A stretch of 64,000 nt of DNA from Idiomarina zobellii (GCF_900100855.1 NZ_FNCB01000001.1:186001-250000); one strand, 5' to 3'. Counted from the stretch's first letter, positions 16,013-26,764 are shown. Program-made: numbers and translations. Notes: generated by a model not told the origin, from the sequence alone.

Positions 16013-17068
16013 GTGAGCGATAACAAACCTTCTTTAAGTTACAAAGACGCGGGCGTCGATATTGACGCTGGTAATGCATTGGTTGACCGTATCAAGGGCG
16101 TGACTAAACGCACGCATCGACCAGAAGTAATGGGTAACATTGGTGGGTTTGGCGCACTTTGTGAAATTCCGGCAGGATACAAACAACCCGTTTTAGTCTC
16201 AGGTACTGACGGTGTTGGTACAAAATTACGTTTAGCTATCGACCTTAAACGACACCGCGGTGTCGGCATCGATTTAGTCGCGATGTGTGTTAACGACCTT
16301 ATTGTGCAAGGTGCAGAGCCTCTGTTCTTCCTGGACTACTACGCAACAGGCAAATTGGACGTTGACGTTGCTGCTGACGTAGTCGCAGGCATTGGTGACG
16401 GCTGTGAACAATCAGGCTGCGCACTTATCGGCGGTGAAACAGCAGAAATGCCGGGCATGTACGAACACGGCGACTACGACTTAGCGGGTTTTTGTACCGG
16501 TGTTGTCGAAAAATCAGAAATTATCGATGGCACCAAAGTTGCTGACGGCGATGCCTTAATCGCTCTGGCATCAAGCGGCCCGCACTCAAACGGCTACTCA
16601 CTGATTCGTAAAATTATTGAAGTCAGCGGTGCCGACTTAGAGTCTCACCTACAAGGCAAAACGCTAGCGGATCATTTACTAGAGCCAACTCGCATTTATG
16701 TGAAGTCAGTGCTTGAACTGATTAAGCATGTTCCTGTACATGCATTGTCACACATTACCGGGGGCGGCTTCTGGGAAAACATTCCACGAGTCCTTCCGAA
16801 AGGCAGTAAAGCGGTTATTGACGGGAACAGTTGGGACTGGCCGGTTATTTTCGATTGGTTAAAAGACAACGGCAACGTCAGTATGAAAGAAATGTACCGC
16901 ACTTTTAACTGCGGTGTGGGTATGGTTATTGCCGTGCCTAATGACCAAGCCGATAAAGCCATTCAGATACTGACCGACGCTGGCGAAGATGCGTGGAAAA
17001 TCGGCCGCATTGCCAATGCCTCAGAAGGCGAAGAGCAAGTCGACATTCTGGCCGACGAGACTCACTAA
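16013..17068 (+). CDS. purM: Phosphoribosylformylglycinamidine cyclo-ligase (AIR synthase)
   Basis: A 351-residue cytoplasmic enzyme that converts FGAM and ATP to aminoimidazole ribonucleotide, step five of purine synthesis. The signature [13 protein letters not shown] (about 63-75), [20 protein letters not shown] and [11 protein letters not shown] are all intact, and the C-terminal [13 protein letters not shown] is typical. It begins at GTG 16013. Length is as in other bacteria (345-350). The stop overlaps the purN start by one base (TAATG), so the pair is translationally coupled as in E. coli. Confidence 0.97.
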   Translation: MSDNKPSLSYKDAGVDIDAGNALVDRIKGVTKRTHRPEVMGNIGGFGALCEIPAGYKQPVLVSGTDGVGTKLRLAIDLKRHRGVGIDLVAMCVNDLIVQGAEPLFFLDYYATGKLDVDVAADVVAGIGDGCEQSGCALIGGETAEMPGMYEHGDYDLAGFCTGVVEKSEIIDGTKVADGDALIALASSGPHSNGYSLIRKIIEVSGADLESHLQGKTLADHLLEPTRIYVKSVLELIKHVPVHALSHITGGGFWENIPRVLPKGSKAVIDGNSWDWPVIFDWLKDNGNVSMKEMYRTFNCGVGMVIAVPNDQADKAIQILTDAGEDAWKIGRIANASEGEEQVDILADETH

Positions 17069-17706
17069 TGAAACGCATTGTTGTATTGATATCAGGCACC
17101 GGCAGTAATATGCAGGCCATTCAACAGGCCTGCGAAGACGGTAAAGTCGCCGGTGAAGTGGTTGCCGTTATTTCGAATAAAGCTTCCGCGAAAGGTCTGG
17201 AAAAAGCCGCAGCCAAGGGAATTAGCACCGAAGTGCTGAGCCACAGAGAATTTGATTCACGCGAGGCTTACGATGCTGAACTTAAAGCGTTAATTGATAG
17301 TTACCAGCCCGATTTAGTCGTCTTAGCTGGCTTTATGCGAATACTTACTGGTGACTTCACGCGCCATTACGAAGGTCGCATGTTCAACATCCACCCTTCT
17401 CTTTTGCCGAAATACAAAGGTGTAAATACCCATCAACGGGCATTAGACGCTGGCGACACCGAGCATGGCGTAAGCGTCCATTTCGTCACCGAAGAACTCG
17501 ATGGCGGTCCGATCGTATTGCAAGCCAAAGTACCTATTTTTGAAGGCGACACAGTCGACGAAGTTCAAGCCCGTGTTCACGAACAAGAGCACCGCATTTA
17601 CCCGCTTGTGGTTAACTGGTTTTGTCAGGAGCGTTTAAAGCTCGAAAACGGCCGCGTGACCTTAGACGGTGAAGTATTAGGCGCTCAGGGCTACGCCTCG
17701 GAGTAA
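17068..17706 (+). CDS. purN: Phosphoribosylglycinamide formyltransferase 1
   Basis: A 212-residue enzyme that transfers a formyl group from 10-formyl-THF to GAR in purine synthesis. The GTGSN phosphate loop (residues 10-14), Asn107/His109 in FNIHPSLLPKYKG and Asp145 in EELDGGPIV correspond to the E. coli catalytic residues N106, H108 and D144. The ATG at 17068 overlaps the purM stop; a frame extension upstream into purM is not used. It converges with the DUF3108 gene with a 5-base gap. Confidence 0.97.
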   Translation: MKRIVVLISGTGSNMQAIQQACEDGKVAGEVVAVISNKASAKGLEKAAAKGISTEVLSHREFDSREAYDAELKALIDSYQPDLVVLAGFMRILTGDFTRHYEGRMFNIHPSLLPKYKGVNTHQRALDAGDTEHGVSVHFVTEELDGGPIVLQAKVPIFEGDTVDEVQARVHEQEHRIYPLVVNWFCQERLKLENGRVTLDGEVLGAQGYASE

Positions 17707-17711
17707 ATTGA

Positions 17712-18467
17712 TCACATATCTAAACTTCTCAAAGACATGGTGGCTTGTTCGTCACCTTCTTTGAATTGCTGCATTTTAACCATCACGTAGTTTAATTCGG
17801 GGGCAAACCAGAAAAACGTCTGGCGGCGGTTATTGTCGCGAACGCGCCCTACTTTTATCGCTTCAACTTCTCCATATGGCAAGGACAGAATCTGACTCTC
17901 GGCCATCACTCTGAAACGGTACTCGTCTTCTTCACCTTTCTCATTAACCACCCGGTATTTAAACTGCTCCGCTCCACCCGATACATCAATGCGTAACTGC
18001 TCAATGACATTCGCTTCATCAAACAACGCATTTTCCCAATTTATATCCAACATACGACCGGTATCGACATTGCGGACCTTCTTATCATCTGCTCGGAATT
18101 CACCATGAAAAGACTTGTCTGATCCGGTTCCCGTACGCATGTAAATAAACTCGCGGGGCTCCAGTCGATTATTTTCATCATCCACAATAAAGACAGACCG
18201 AGCTTCTCTTGTGTCCGACAAAATGAACCAGGAAATGTCAGATTTTGTGCGCAACTGCCACTCGTTGTCAGGCGACACTTCTAAATATCGATAGCCCTCA
18301 CCATATTCACTATCGCCACGTGTAATAACGTAGTTTGCTTCATACGGTTTCATGGTATCGTTAATGCCCTGAGTTGCTTTTGCAGTATCGTCTGCGTGAA
18401 CTGGCGCAAGCTGAGAGAAACTCAGTACAGTAGAAGCCATTAAAAAATACATTGTCCGTTTTAACAT
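17712..18467 (-). CDS. Exported DUF3108 protein
   Basis: About 251 residues with a Sec signal peptide ending near VHA (residue 25). The mature part fits DUF3108: PYEANYVITRGDSEYGEGYRYLE at its start, a central FIYMRTGTGSDKSF and a C-terminal QTFFWFAPELNYVMVKMQQ. The family is periplasmic with unknown function. I prefer the ATG at 18467, with GGAG 5 bases upstream, over two GTG codons just before it. It is divergent from fadE and convergent with purN. Confidence 0.82.
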   Translation of the reverse strand: MLKRTMYFLMASTVLSFSQLAPVHADDTAKATQGINDTMKPYEANYVITRGDSEYGEGYRYLEVSPDNEWQLRTKSDISWFILSDTREARSVFIVDDENNRLEPREFIYMRTGTGSDKSFHGEFRADDKKVRNVDTGRMLDINWENALFDEANVIEQLRIDVSGGAEQFKYRVVNEKGEEDEYRFRVMAESQILSLPYGEVEAIKVGRVRDNNRRQTFFWFAPELNYVMVKMQQFKEGDEQATMSLRSLDM

Positions 18468-18573
18468 CACCACTCCATTCGCCGTGACAACTGGATACTT
18501 ACATTGACAGAAAATTCAAACGCGCGTTCAAATTTTTCTTGAAAATAATGTCTGGTTGATCTAACTTGCACAG

Positions 18574-18593
18574 TATAACTGGTCAGACCTCCA
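18574..18593 (+). promoter_or_regulatory. FadR-like operator over the fadE promoter
   Basis: AACTGGTCAGACCTCCA (18577-18593) closely follows the FadR recognition pattern (AxCTGGTCxGACCxGxT), strongly in its left half. It overlaps a -10-like TATAAC (18574-18579) and lies 17 bases before the fadE ATG. FadR binding here would repress fadE until acyl-CoA is present. The FadR pattern is from established knowledge of E. coli; its use here is inferred. A weaker related half-site (TCTGGTTGATC) is at 18551. Confidence 0.6.
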
Positions 18594-18610
18594 AATCGGA
18601 GTATTACACT

Positions 18611-21064
18611 ATGAGTATTGCACTTTGGATTATCGCTACCGTTATTGTTGCGGCAGCTCTTATTTACAAGCGCGCCAGCCTACTGTTATTCAGCGTGGGC
18701 ATGGTCGCTATGTTTGCTATTGGTAACGTACTGGAAATTGTCGGCCCTGTGCTTTGGACAATTCTTGCCGTTATCTTAGTACCTATTAATTTAGCACCCG
18801 TTCGCCTGAACTTGCTAACCAAACCGATTCTTAAAGCATATCGCAAAGTCATGCCAGAAATGTCTGATACTGAGCGCGATGCGTTAGAAGCCGGTACAGT
18901 TTGGTGGGACGGCGACTTATTCAGTGGCGACCCGGACTGGAAGAAGTTACTGGACGTACCAAAAGCTGAGCTAACAGCAGAAGAGCAAGAGTTCTTAGAC
19001 GGCCCGTGTGAAGAAGTCTGCAAAATGCTGGACGACTGGGAAGTTACGCATGAACTGACAGACATGCCTGAGCACGTCTGGCAGTACCTGAAAGAGAAAA
19101 AATTCTTCGCCATGATCATCAAAAAAGAATACGGTGGTCTTGAGTTTTCAGCGTACGCTCAGTCTCGTGTGCTGCAAAAGCTTGCGGGCGTTAGTACGGT
19201 ATTAGCATCAACAGTCGGTGTACCTAACTCATTAGGTCCTGGCGAATTGTTGCAGCACTATGGTACCAAAGAACAGCAGGATCATTACCTGCCACGCTTG
19301 GCTAGTGGCGACGAAATTCCATGTTTCGCGCTGACCAGTCCGGAAGCAGGCTCTGACGCAGGGGCTATTCCTGACTCAGGTGTTGTCTGTAAAGGCGAAT
19401 GGAACGGCGAAGAAATTGTTGGTATTAAACTTAACTTCAACAAGCGTTACATCACGCTTGCACCGGTTGCGACGGTATTAGGTCTGGCATTCAAAATGTA
19501 CGACCCTGACGGTTTAATCGGTGAAGAAGAAGAGCTGGGTATTACCTGTGCGCTTATTCCGCGTGACACCAAAGGCGTTGAAATTGGTCGTCGTCACTTC
19601 CCGCTTAACGTTCCGTTCCAAAACGGTCCTATTCGCGGTAACGACGTATTTGTACCACTTGATTACATTATCGGTGGTCAGAAAAATGCCGGTAAAGGCT
19701 GGCGTATGCTGGTTGAGTGTTTGTCGGTTGGTCGCTCAATTACCCTACCGTCAAACAGTGCTGGTGGTATTAAATCTATTGCTCTGGCGACCGGTGCGTA
19801 TTCACGCATTCGTCGTCAGTTCAAATTACCAATTGGTAAAATGGAAGGTGTTGAAGAGCCAATGGCTCGCCTGGCTGGTAATGCGTACTTAATGGACGCA
19901 GTCACTACCCTTTCAACAAAAGGCATCGACTTGGGTGAAAAGCCTGGCGTTATCGGTGCTATCGCGAAATACCACATGACCGAAAAATTGCGTGCCTGCA
20001 TGGATGACGCAATGGATGTTCATGGTGGTAAAGGTATTTGTTTAGGTCCAAACAACTACTTAGGTCGTGGTTATCAGGGCGTGCCAGTGGCTATTACCGT
20101 TGAAGGTGCGAACATTCTGACTCGTAACATGATGATTTACGGTCAAGGCGCCATTCGCTGCCATCCTTACGTTCTTAAGGAAATGGAAGCGTCTGCAGAA
20201 CAAGGTCCTGAAGCACTGAAGAAGTTCGATAACGCCCTATTCGGTCATATCGGTTTTGCGGCAAGCAACTTCATGCGCTCGGTATTCTATGGTTTTGGTG
20301 GTCACCGCTTAAGTTCAGTACCAGTCAGTGGTCCTGCACGTAAGTACTACCAACAAATGAACCGTTTCAGCGCCAACATGGCATTATTATCTGACGTTGC
20401 TATGGGTGTGCTTGGCGGCAGCCTGAAGCGTAAAGAGCGTGTATCGGCCCGCTTAGGCGATATGTTGAGCTACCTATACATTGGCTCTGCAATTTTGAAA
20501 CGTTTCCATGATGAAGGGCAAATTAAAGAAGACTTGCCACTGATGCATTGGGCTATGCAGGATACCTTGCACAAGCTTCAGGAAGCTCAACTGTCTATGT
20601 TGGATAACTTTGGTGGTGTTGGCTCTGTCATGCGCGCCATTATGTTCCCGCTGGGCCGCATTGCGAAGCGTCCAAGCGACAAGAACGACCACAAAATTGC
20701 GCGTATGCTGATGTCACCTAATGACGTACGTACTCGCCTGGGTAAAGGCCAGTTCCTGAGCCCTGAAGGTCACTTTGGCTTCTTAGAAGAAACACTACAA
20801 AACGTTATTGCCGCTGAGCCACTGTACGACAAAGTTTGTAAAGCAGCGGGTAAACGCTTCAGCTTTACTCAGTTGGACCAAATTGGTGCCAAAGGTAAAG
20901 AACTGGGCGTACTAAGCGATGACGAAGTTGCTCTTCTGGAAAAAGCGGAAGAAGGCCGTTTACGCACTATCAATGTTGACGACTTCGCACCGGAAGACTT
21001 ATTGGCAGGTAAAGCGGCGTTTGATTACGCGCTGAAAAACCTAAAAGAAAGTGATGCAGCTTAA
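18611..21064 (+). CDS. fadE: Acyl-CoA dehydrogenase FadE
   Basis: An 817-residue enzyme, close to the 814 of E. coli FadE, catalysing the first (FAD-dependent) step of fatty-acid beta-oxidation. Two N-terminal hydrophobic segments (about 2-20 and 25-55) tie it to the membrane. The acyl-CoA dehydrogenase core follows, with [18 protein letters not shown] for substrate and FAD binding and a [20 protein letters not shown] segment. The C-terminal DUF1974-type extension is present. I chose ATG 18611, with GGAG about 10 bases upstream, over an in-frame TTG at 18566, because the FadR-like site lies between them. Ends in a strong terminator. Confidence 0.95.
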   Translation: MSIALWIIATVIVAAALIYKRASLLLFSVGMVAMFAIGNVLEIVGPVLWTILAVILVPINLAPVRLNLLTKPILKAYRKVMPEMSDTERDALEAGTVWWDGDLFSGDPDWKKLLDVPKAELTAEEQEFLDGPCEEVCKMLDDWEVTHELTDMPEHVWQYLKEKKFFAMIIKKEYGGLEFSAYAQSRVLQKLAGVSTVLASTVGVPNSLGPGELLQHYGTKEQQDHYLPRLASGDEIPCFALTSPEAGSDAGAIPDSGVVCKGEWNGEEIVGIKLNFNKRYITLAPVATVLGLAFKMYDPDGLIGEEEELGITCALIPRDTKGVEIGRRHFPLNVPFQNGPIRGNDVFVPLDYIIGGQKNAGKGWRMLVECLSVGRSITLPSNSAGGIKSIALATGAYSRIRRQFKLPIGKMEGVEEPMARLAGNAYLMDAVTTLSTKGIDLGEKPGVIGAIAKYHMTEKLRACMDDAMDVHGGKGICLGPNNYLGRGYQGVPVAITVEGANILTRNMMIYGQGAIRCHPYVLKEMEASAEQGPEALKKFDNALFGHIGFAASNFMRSVFYGFGGHRLSSVPVSGPARKYYQQMNRFSANMALLSDVAMGVLGGSLKRKERVSARLGDMLSYLYIGSAILKRFHDEGQIKEDLPLMHWAMQDTLHKLQEAQLSMLDNFGGVGSVMRAIMFPLGRIAKRPSDKNDHKIARMLMSPNDVRTRLGKGQFLSPEGHFGFLEETLQNVIAAEPLYDKVCKAAGKRFSFTQLDQIGAKGKELGVLSDDEVALLEKAEEGRLRTINVDDFAPEDLLAGKAAFDYALKNLKESDAA

Positions 21065-21087
21065 ACGCTAAGCGTCTTAACGCAAAT

Positions 21088-21122
21088 AAGGCGACTCTGT
21101 TTTGCAGGGTCGCCTTTTTTTT
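21088..21122 (+). terminator. Rho-independent terminator of fadE
   Basis: AAGGCGAC (21088-21095) pairs with GTCGCCTT (21109-21116), further extended by CTG/CAG pairing inside, and is followed by a T-run to about 21122. It lies 24 bases past the fadE stop. Confidence 0.9.
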
Positions 21123-21181
21123 ATGCTAGAATTCTGCGCTGTTTTAAACATTCTGACTTTAAAATAATAAAGGCGAAAGGT

Positions 21182-22750
21182 ATGCAGTCTTCCAATAATG
21201 GTTACTCAGAGACCAGCAAGCGCGGCTGGTTTACTCGCTTCCTCGACATGGTCGAGTGGTTGGGTAATTTACTTCCTCACCCTATAACGCTATTCGCAAT
21301 TTTTTGTCTGCTGGTTATTGTCGCTAGTGGCATTGCTGCTTATTTTGGTGTCAGCGCTATCGACCCTCGCGACGGCGAGACTGTTATCCAGGCAGTCAGC
21401 TTATTAAACGCCGAAGGTATACAAAAAATTGTGACCAACCTGGTGACGAACTTTACTGGCTTTACGCCATTGGGGACGGTGCTTGTCGCTTTATTAGGTG
21501 TTGGTGTGGCTGAGCGTTCAGGTCTCATTTCTGCGGCTATGCGTGGCTTGGTTATGAAAGCCCCACCTAAGTTAATTACCGTAACGGTCGTTTTTGCCGG
21601 TGTTATCTCTAACACGGCATCGGAGCTCGGCTACGTGGTGTTGGTTCCGCTTGCAGCAATGATTTTTTACGGCTTAGGCCGCCACCCACTGGCTGGTTTG
21701 GCCGCTGCATTTGCCGGTGTCTCTGCAGGTTACAGTGCCAATTTGTTAATTGGTACCGTTGACCCATTACTGTCAGGGATAACCCAGGAAGCCGCAAAGA
21801 TTGTCGACGAGAACTATACCGTTGGCGCTGAAGCCAACTGGTACTTCATGATGATAAGCACCTTTCTCATCGCCATTCTGGGTGCAGTCATTACGGACAA
21901 AATCGTGGAGCCCAAACTTGGCAAATACAATAAAGACGAAGCTTCTATTGATTTGTCCGATCAGTCTTCTATGGAGCCGCTAAGTGCTCTGGAAAAGCGT
22001 GGCTTAAAGTTAGCCGGACTAAGTGTGTTAGTACTGTCAGGTATTCTCGCTCTCACTGTGGTACCCGAATGGGGCATTCTCCGACACCCGGAAACCGGCT
22101 TAGTGAAAGGCTCTCCATTCTTAAAAGGTGTCGTGGTTTACATTTTCTTCTTCTTTGCCATTCCGGGTTTTGTTTACGGCCGTGTCGTAAACACCATGAA
22201 AAACGACCGTGACGTCATTGACGCAATGTCGCACAGCATGGGAACCATGGGTATGTACATTGTGCTGGTTTTCTTCGCCGCGCAGTTCGTTAACTTCTTT
22301 AAATGGACCAACTTTGGCACCATCTTCGCTATTAACGGCGCAGAGTTTCTGACCAATATAGGCATGACCGGCCCACTCATTTTTGTGTTCTTCATTATGG
22401 TCTGTGGGTTTGTAAACCTAATGCTGGGTTCAGCATCGGCACAATGGGCTATTACTGCGCCAATTTTCGTACCTATGCTGATGCTTATTGGTTACTCACC
22501 AGAAGTGATTCAGGCGGCTTACCGTATCGGCGATTCGGTGACTAACGTCATAACACCGATGATGAGTTACTTTGGTTTGATACTGGCTGTTGCAGCTCGT
22601 TACAAGAAAGATTTAGGTATTGGCACATTGGTCGCGATGATGCTGCCTTACTCAATGATGTTTTTCATCGGTTGGACAATATTGTTCTTTATTTGGGTAT
22701 TCGGCTTTGGGCTACCAGTTGGTCCGGCAGCCCCAACTTATTACGGATAA
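21182..22750 (+). CDS. AbgT-family transporter (copy 1, intact)
   Basis: A 522-residue polytopic membrane protein of the AbgT family. The opening GWFTRFLDMVEWLGNLLPHPITLF, the GVGVAERSGLISAAMR loop, HPLAGLAAAFAGVSAGYSANLL and the late re-entrant region LMLGSASAQWAITAPIFVPM plus YRIGDSVTNVITPMMSYF are all diagnostic. E. coli AbgT imports p-aminobenzoyl-glutamate; other members export sulfonamides. The substrate here is unknown. A paralogue with the same length (once its frameshift is repaired) lies at 27461. Convergent with the MFS pump gene with a 4-base gap. Confidence 0.92.
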   Translation: MQSSNNGYSETSKRGWFTRFLDMVEWLGNLLPHPITLFAIFCLLVIVASGIAAYFGVSAIDPRDGETVIQAVSLLNAEGIQKIVTNLVTNFTGFTPLGTVLVALLGVGVAERSGLISAAMRGLVMKAPPKLITVTVVFAGVISNTASELGYVVLVPLAAMIFYGLGRHPLAGLAAAFAGVSAGYSANLLIGTVDPLLSGITQEAAKIVDENYTVGAEANWYFMMISTFLIAILGAVITDKIVEPKLGKYNKDEASIDLSDQSSMEPLSALEKRGLKLAGLSVLVLSGILALTVVPEWGILRHPETGLVKGSPFLKGVVVYIFFFFAIPGFVYGRVVNTMKNDRDVIDAMSHSMGTMGMYIVLVFFAAQFVNFFKWTNFGTIFAINGAEFLTNIGMTGPLIFVFFIMVCGFVNLMLGSASAQWAITAPIFVPMLMLIGYSPEVIQAAYRIGDSVTNVITPMMSYFGLILAVAARYKKDLGIGTLVAMMLPYSMMFFIGWTILFFIWVFGFGLPVGPAAPTYYG

Positions 22751-22754
22751 ACTC

Positions 22755-23957
22755 TTATTCTGGCCGGCGCATTACGCGGTATGCAATAACCGCTAATAAG
22801 CCGGCCACACCTATCACCCACGCCATTGCGTAATCGGTAAAACTCCCTGCCTGACTTACGCCGGCCGATACCAACCCCGCAATTAAAAACTGTAAGCTAC
22901 CAGTAACGGCGGACGCCGAACCTGCGCGCTCCTGTTGCTCTGCCAGCGCCCCCGCCATAGCATTAGGAAAGACTAAGCCAAGCGTTGATATATAAGCAAA
23001 TAAAGGCAGCAAAATGCCCCAGAAACTGGCATGAATATACGCCATCACACACATAATAGTCGAAACAATGGCCAGTATCGGCAAAGAGACATTCAGTATT
23101 TTTCGTGAGGAATGATATTTCAGTAACCAACCATTGAGCTGAGAAAAACCGATAATACCAATAGCATTCACACCAAATAACCAACTGTAGTGCGTTGGAT
23201 CCAACCCGAAAATTTCAATAAACATTTTCGGCGAGCCGGTGATATAGGCGAACAGCCCGGACTGAGCAATAGCCCCTGTCAGTGAATAGCGTAAAAAGGA
23301 AGGATCCCGAAATACCGCCCAATAGGTTGTTCCGGTATGGCGCATACGCACATCGTAACGGCGTCCGCGTGTTTCCGGCAGCACAAAGTGAATAGTCACT
23401 GCGGAAGCAACCCCCAGAGCCGCGACAATAAGAAACAGTGCTCGCCAGCCCATCCATTCGGTAATATATGCCCCGAACAACGGCGCCAAAATAGGCGCAA
23501 CGCCCATAACCAATATTAAAAACGAAAAGACCCGCGCTGATGCTTGCGGCGTATAGAGATCACGCACGACAGCCCGGGCAATAACAATCCCCGCGCAGGC
23601 ACCAATAGCCTGAAAGAATCGCAGCACAATCAACCACTGAATGTCCGGTGCATAAGCACAGGCAACGGAAGTAACAACATAAATTGCCAAACCGATATAA
23701 AGTGGGTTCTTACGGCCAAACTTATCGGTAGCCGTACCGTACAGCAGCTGACCTATGAACAAGCCAAAGAAGAACGACGTAAGCGATAATTCGACGTGAT
23801 GAGTGTCGGTTACGTAATCGCTGGCGATAGCACTAAACGCCGGCAAATACATATCAATAGACAGCGGCGCAAACGCGGTAAGTAACGCCAGAATGACAAC
23901 AATAAAATCGAATCTGGCGTTATCGGAGACAGGCCTGGGCTCAAACGAGTGAGCCAT
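22755..23957 (-). CDS. Bcr/CflA-family MFS drug efflux transporter
   Basis: A 400-residue, 12-helix major-facilitator protein. The Bcr/CflA signature is clear: ALLTAFAPLSIDMYLPAF in helix 1, YGTATDKFGRKNPLY after helix 2 (MFS motif A), and RFFQAIGACAGIVIARAVVRD in helix 4. The last is the antiporter-type motif C region of drug exporters. Members expel bicyclomycin, chloramphenicol or sulfonamides. Its ATG overlaps the stop of the nucleotidase gene by one base (TAATG), so the two are coupled. Confidence 0.9.
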   Translation of the reverse strand: MAHSFEPRPVSDNARFDFIVVILALLTAFAPLSIDMYLPAFSAIASDYVTDTHHVELSLTSFFFGLFIGQLLYGTATDKFGRKNPLYIGLAIYVVTSVACAYAPDIQWLIVLRFFQAIGACAGIVIARAVVRDLYTPQASARVFSFLILVMGVAPILAPLFGAYITEWMGWRALFLIVAALGVASAVTIHFVLPETRGRRYDVRMRHTGTTYWAVFRDPSFLRYSLTGAIAQSGLFAYITGSPKMFIEIFGLDPTHYSWLFGVNAIGIIGFSQLNGWLLKYHSSRKILNVSLPILAIVSTIMCVMAYIHASFWGILLPLFAYISTLGLVFPNAMAGALAEQQERAGSASAVTGSLQFLIAGLVSAGVSQAGSFTDYAMAWVIGVAGLLAVIAYRVMRRPE

Positions 23958-25771
23958 TATTTATCCTCTACAGGCGTATATGACTGAGTTGCAAACTCCT
24001 CAGGTCGTTGCAGAACCTCTTGAGCTCTGGCGTAATTCACTAGTGACTCAGCATAGTCAATACCGGTATTGCGGGCACGCCCCCGCTCACTAATACGGTA
24101 GAATGTATCCCAACCGTCCTGGCCGCCAGCAATGAAGCTGTTCGTTACCAAAATATAAGTCGCTCTGGCCGACATAGGCTGCCAGGTCTGGCTGCCTTTA
24201 TCCCACACTGCCAGGTTAGATACGCGGGAGCCGGTTTCTTCCGTTAAATCGACTGAATAACGAATGCCGGCACCATAAGGGTAAGCCCCTTGAGAGCCGC
24301 CATCAGAAACAGCATAGGCTAAAGCTTCTTCCATTGCCTGCTTAAACTCGGAGCCTGTCAGCTCTAGCTTCACCAAAGTATTCGCGAAAGGCAGCACGGT
24401 AAAAGCGTCACCGACGGTAAAGTCGCCTTCTGAAATATCTGAGCGCACCCCACCACCATTTTGAATCGCAAAGTCAGCCTCTGGTACAGAGTGCAAAAAG
24501 GCCTCAGCAACCACTCGATGAGCACCTGAGCTGATTACCTGCGCACAGCCAGCACGACGGTTTCTATCAACTTGTTGAGAGCAAATTTGCTGAGGCACAT
24601 CCGCAATAACTTCTGCTGAAAAATCGTCAACTTTGCTTCGATAGTCTTCTAATATGGACTGAAGCTCGGTATCGGGTTCAACGAAGCTATAAACACCGCT
24701 CTCTTTTAATGCGGTGGTAATCGGTTCATAGGTCGTCACAATACCGTCAGACACCTGAATGTCTTTACCCAATAAGTAGTGAGGTCGCCCACCACAAGCT
24801 GCGATTTTATCGCCGTCAAACTCAGCTTTTAATTCACCGACAACCAGCGAGTACTGATAGGCGTGGGCAATACACACTTTGTCACCATCCGCATTGGTTA
24901 ATTCTGTCGGATACGATCCGGCAGACTTCATACCAAACTCACTAAAATCACCGAGTAAAGTATGCGAATCACCACCAATAATCACATCGACGCCAGGTAA
25001 TTGTTTAACCAGTTCCTTGTCACGCTCATATTGAATGTGAGTGAGCAAAACAATTTTCTCAACGCCCTGGCGCTGAACTTCGGCAATATATTTTTGCGCC
25101 GTTTCAAATTCGTCTAAAAACTCGGTGCTTCGGTCTGGCTGAGAAGACTTTTTTGTTTTACTGGCAATGGTTAAACCAATAATTGCTACCTCTTCACCGC
25201 CACGCTCAACAATGGTGTAAGGCTTAAACATATGCCACTCGTTGTCTGGTGTCAGTGGCGACTCACCCACCTCAGGCTTAATATTGGCACTTAATTTGGC
25301 GGTTTGGCACTGCTCGGTACCTAACTGCTGTAAGAACTTAGCAAGGCCTGCATCACCGTTATCAAACTCATGGTTACCAATAGTGAAGGCATCAAAACAA
25401 ACGTTATTCATCATGCGGGCATCGGCTTCACTGCCAAACAGCGTGAAATACAAACTACCTGTCACCGCATCACCGGCATGCAGGGTAAGAACATTATCAT
25501 TAGCCGCTCGCAGCGCTTTTATCTGCGCGCCAACGCGTGGAAAGCCACCAGCTTCTACCTGCCACTCCTGCTCAGCCCATACCAGCGTTTGCTGTTTGGC
25601 GTCTAAGGTTGAGTGGTGATCATTAACGTGCAGCACTGTCAGCTCAAAACTCTCATTTTGGGGCGCTTGCTCTGGTGTTGATGCACAGCTCAGTAATGCA
25701 ACAGAGCCGAACGCAATAGCAGCACCGCGCACTAACTGACTCAAAAGACGCTTGTTCTTATTCACCTGCAT
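23957..25771 (-). CDS. 5'-nucleotidase / NAD nucleotidase lipoprotein (UshA/NadN-like)
   Basis: A 604-residue lipoprotein (lipobox LLSC, Cys29) of the UshA superfamily. The N-terminal metallophosphatase domain has LHVNDHHSTLD, a GDAVTGSLYF loop, IGNHEFDNGDAGL and GGDSHTLL. The C-terminal nucleotide-binding domain has NGGGVRSDI and NSFIAGGQDGWDTF. The length and composition resemble Haemophilus NadN (NAD nucleotidase), which breaks down external NAD and nucleotides. The lipid anchor suggests an outer-membrane or periplasmic position. It could feed nucleosides and phosphate to the cell. Followed by the MFS pump with a one-base overlap. Confidence 0.85.
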   Translation of the reverse strand: MQVNKNKRLLSQLVRGAAIAFGSVALLSCASTPEQAPQNESFELTVLHVNDHHSTLDAKQQTLVWAEQEWQVEAGGFPRVGAQIKALRAANDNVLTLHAGDAVTGSLYFTLFGSEADARMMNNVCFDAFTIGNHEFDNGDAGLAKFLQQLGTEQCQTAKLSANIKPEVGESPLTPDNEWHMFKPYTIVERGGEEVAIIGLTIASKTKKSSQPDRSTEFLDEFETAQKYIAEVQRQGVEKIVLLTHIQYERDKELVKQLPGVDVIIGGDSHTLLGDFSEFGMKSAGSYPTELTNADGDKVCIAHAYQYSLVVGELKAEFDGDKIAACGGRPHYLLGKDIQVSDGIVTTYEPITTALKESGVYSFVEPDTELQSILEDYRSKVDDFSAEVIADVPQQICSQQVDRNRRAGCAQVISSGAHRVVAEAFLHSVPEADFAIQNGGGVRSDISEGDFTVGDAFTVLPFANTLVKLELTGSEFKQAMEEALAYAVSDGGSQGAYPYGAGIRYSVDLTEETGSRVSNLAVWDKGSQTWQPMSARATYILVTNSFIAGGQDGWDTFYRISERGRARNTGIDYAESLVNYARAQEVLQRPEEFATQSYTPVEDK

Positions 25772-25792
25772 ACTCCTTAGTGTCGGTTGCTA

Positions 25793-26728
25793 TTAGTCTT
25801 TAATAAGACCAATTTCACGCAAACGCTGCATTAAATAATCATCCGCCGTAATGGGTTCGTCACGCTGCGGGTTTTGTTCAGTTATACAGCTTTCCAACGG
25901 GGTTATCATTACGTCCGGGTTAAAGTGTAAGAAGAACGGAATAGAGTAACGCGACTTCTCATTGTAAGGCGCAGGCGGATTAACCACACGATGCGTAGTC
26001 GAGGGCAACACATGGTTGGTTAAACGCTGTAGCATATCACCCACGTTACAAATAATGGCACCTTCAATAATGGTTACCGGCACCCAGCTACCGTCTTTCG
26101 CCAGAACTTCCAGACCCGGCTCTCTTGAGCCAACTAATAAGGTCAGAACGTTGATATCTTCATGCGCACCCGCTCGTACAGACGGTGTATCTTCATCAAT
26201 AATAGGCGGGTAATGCAGTGGGCGCAAAATTGAGTTGCCGTTATTCACCTTGTTGCGGAAAAAGTCTTTTGGCTGACCCAAGTAAACGGCCAGTGCATCT
26301 AACACCTGGTTACCCAGCTTATCCAGTGCTTCATAGATGGCCAGCATGTCGTCTTTAAACTTTGGTAACTCTTCTGGCCAAACATTCGGTAACAGCTGCG
26401 GATAAGCCGGCGTACCTTCCACTTCGCGCCCAACATGCCAAAATTCTTTTAAGTCCACATGCTCTGCGTCTTTCGCTATTTCAGTGCCAAAAGGCGTATA
26501 GCCGCGAGCGCCACCTTCTCCGGGACGGTGATATTGTTTTTTCACCTCGTCCGGCAATGCGAATAACTCACGACACGTGTCTAGCGCACGTTCAATAAGC
26601 GCTGTATCAACACCGTGTTGCGTTAATGCAATAAAGCCATACTTTTCATAACCTTGGCCAACATCCTGAGTAAATGCATCAAAATTATCGTGATAACGTC
26701 GCATATCGACGTGCGGAATAGACTGCAT
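25793..26728 (-). CDS. 2-oxoglutarate/Fe(II)-dependent oxygenase (isopenicillin N synthase family)
   Basis: A 311-residue double-stranded beta-helix oxygenase. The iron ligands are His189 and Asp191 (GAHEDINVLTLL) and His246 (STTHRVVNPP). The Arg of SRYSIPFF about 12 residues later binds the cosubstrate carboxylate. The N-terminal DIOX_N part has GFIALTQHGVD. The family in bacteria is annotated as isopenicillin N synthase-like, but the true substrate is unknown. It ends 21 bases before the nucleotidase gene on the same strand. Confidence 0.88.
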   Translation of the reverse strand: MQSIPHVDMRRYHDNFDAFTQDVGQGYEKYGFIALTQHGVDTALIERALDTCRELFALPDEVKKQYHRPGEGGARGYTPFGTEIAKDAEHVDLKEFWHVGREVEGTPAYPQLLPNVWPEELPKFKDDMLAIYEALDKLGNQVLDALAVYLGQPKDFFRNKVNNGNSILRPLHYPPIIDEDTPSVRAGAHEDINVLTLLVGSREPGLEVLAKDGSWVPVTIIEGAIICNVGDMLQRLTNHVLPSTTHRVVNPPAPYNEKSRYSIPFFLHFNPDVMITPLESCITEQNPQRDEPITADDYLMQRLREIGLIKD

Positions 26729-26764
26729 GGTGGCGTTCCAACTTATTAATTTAGGAAAACAGGA

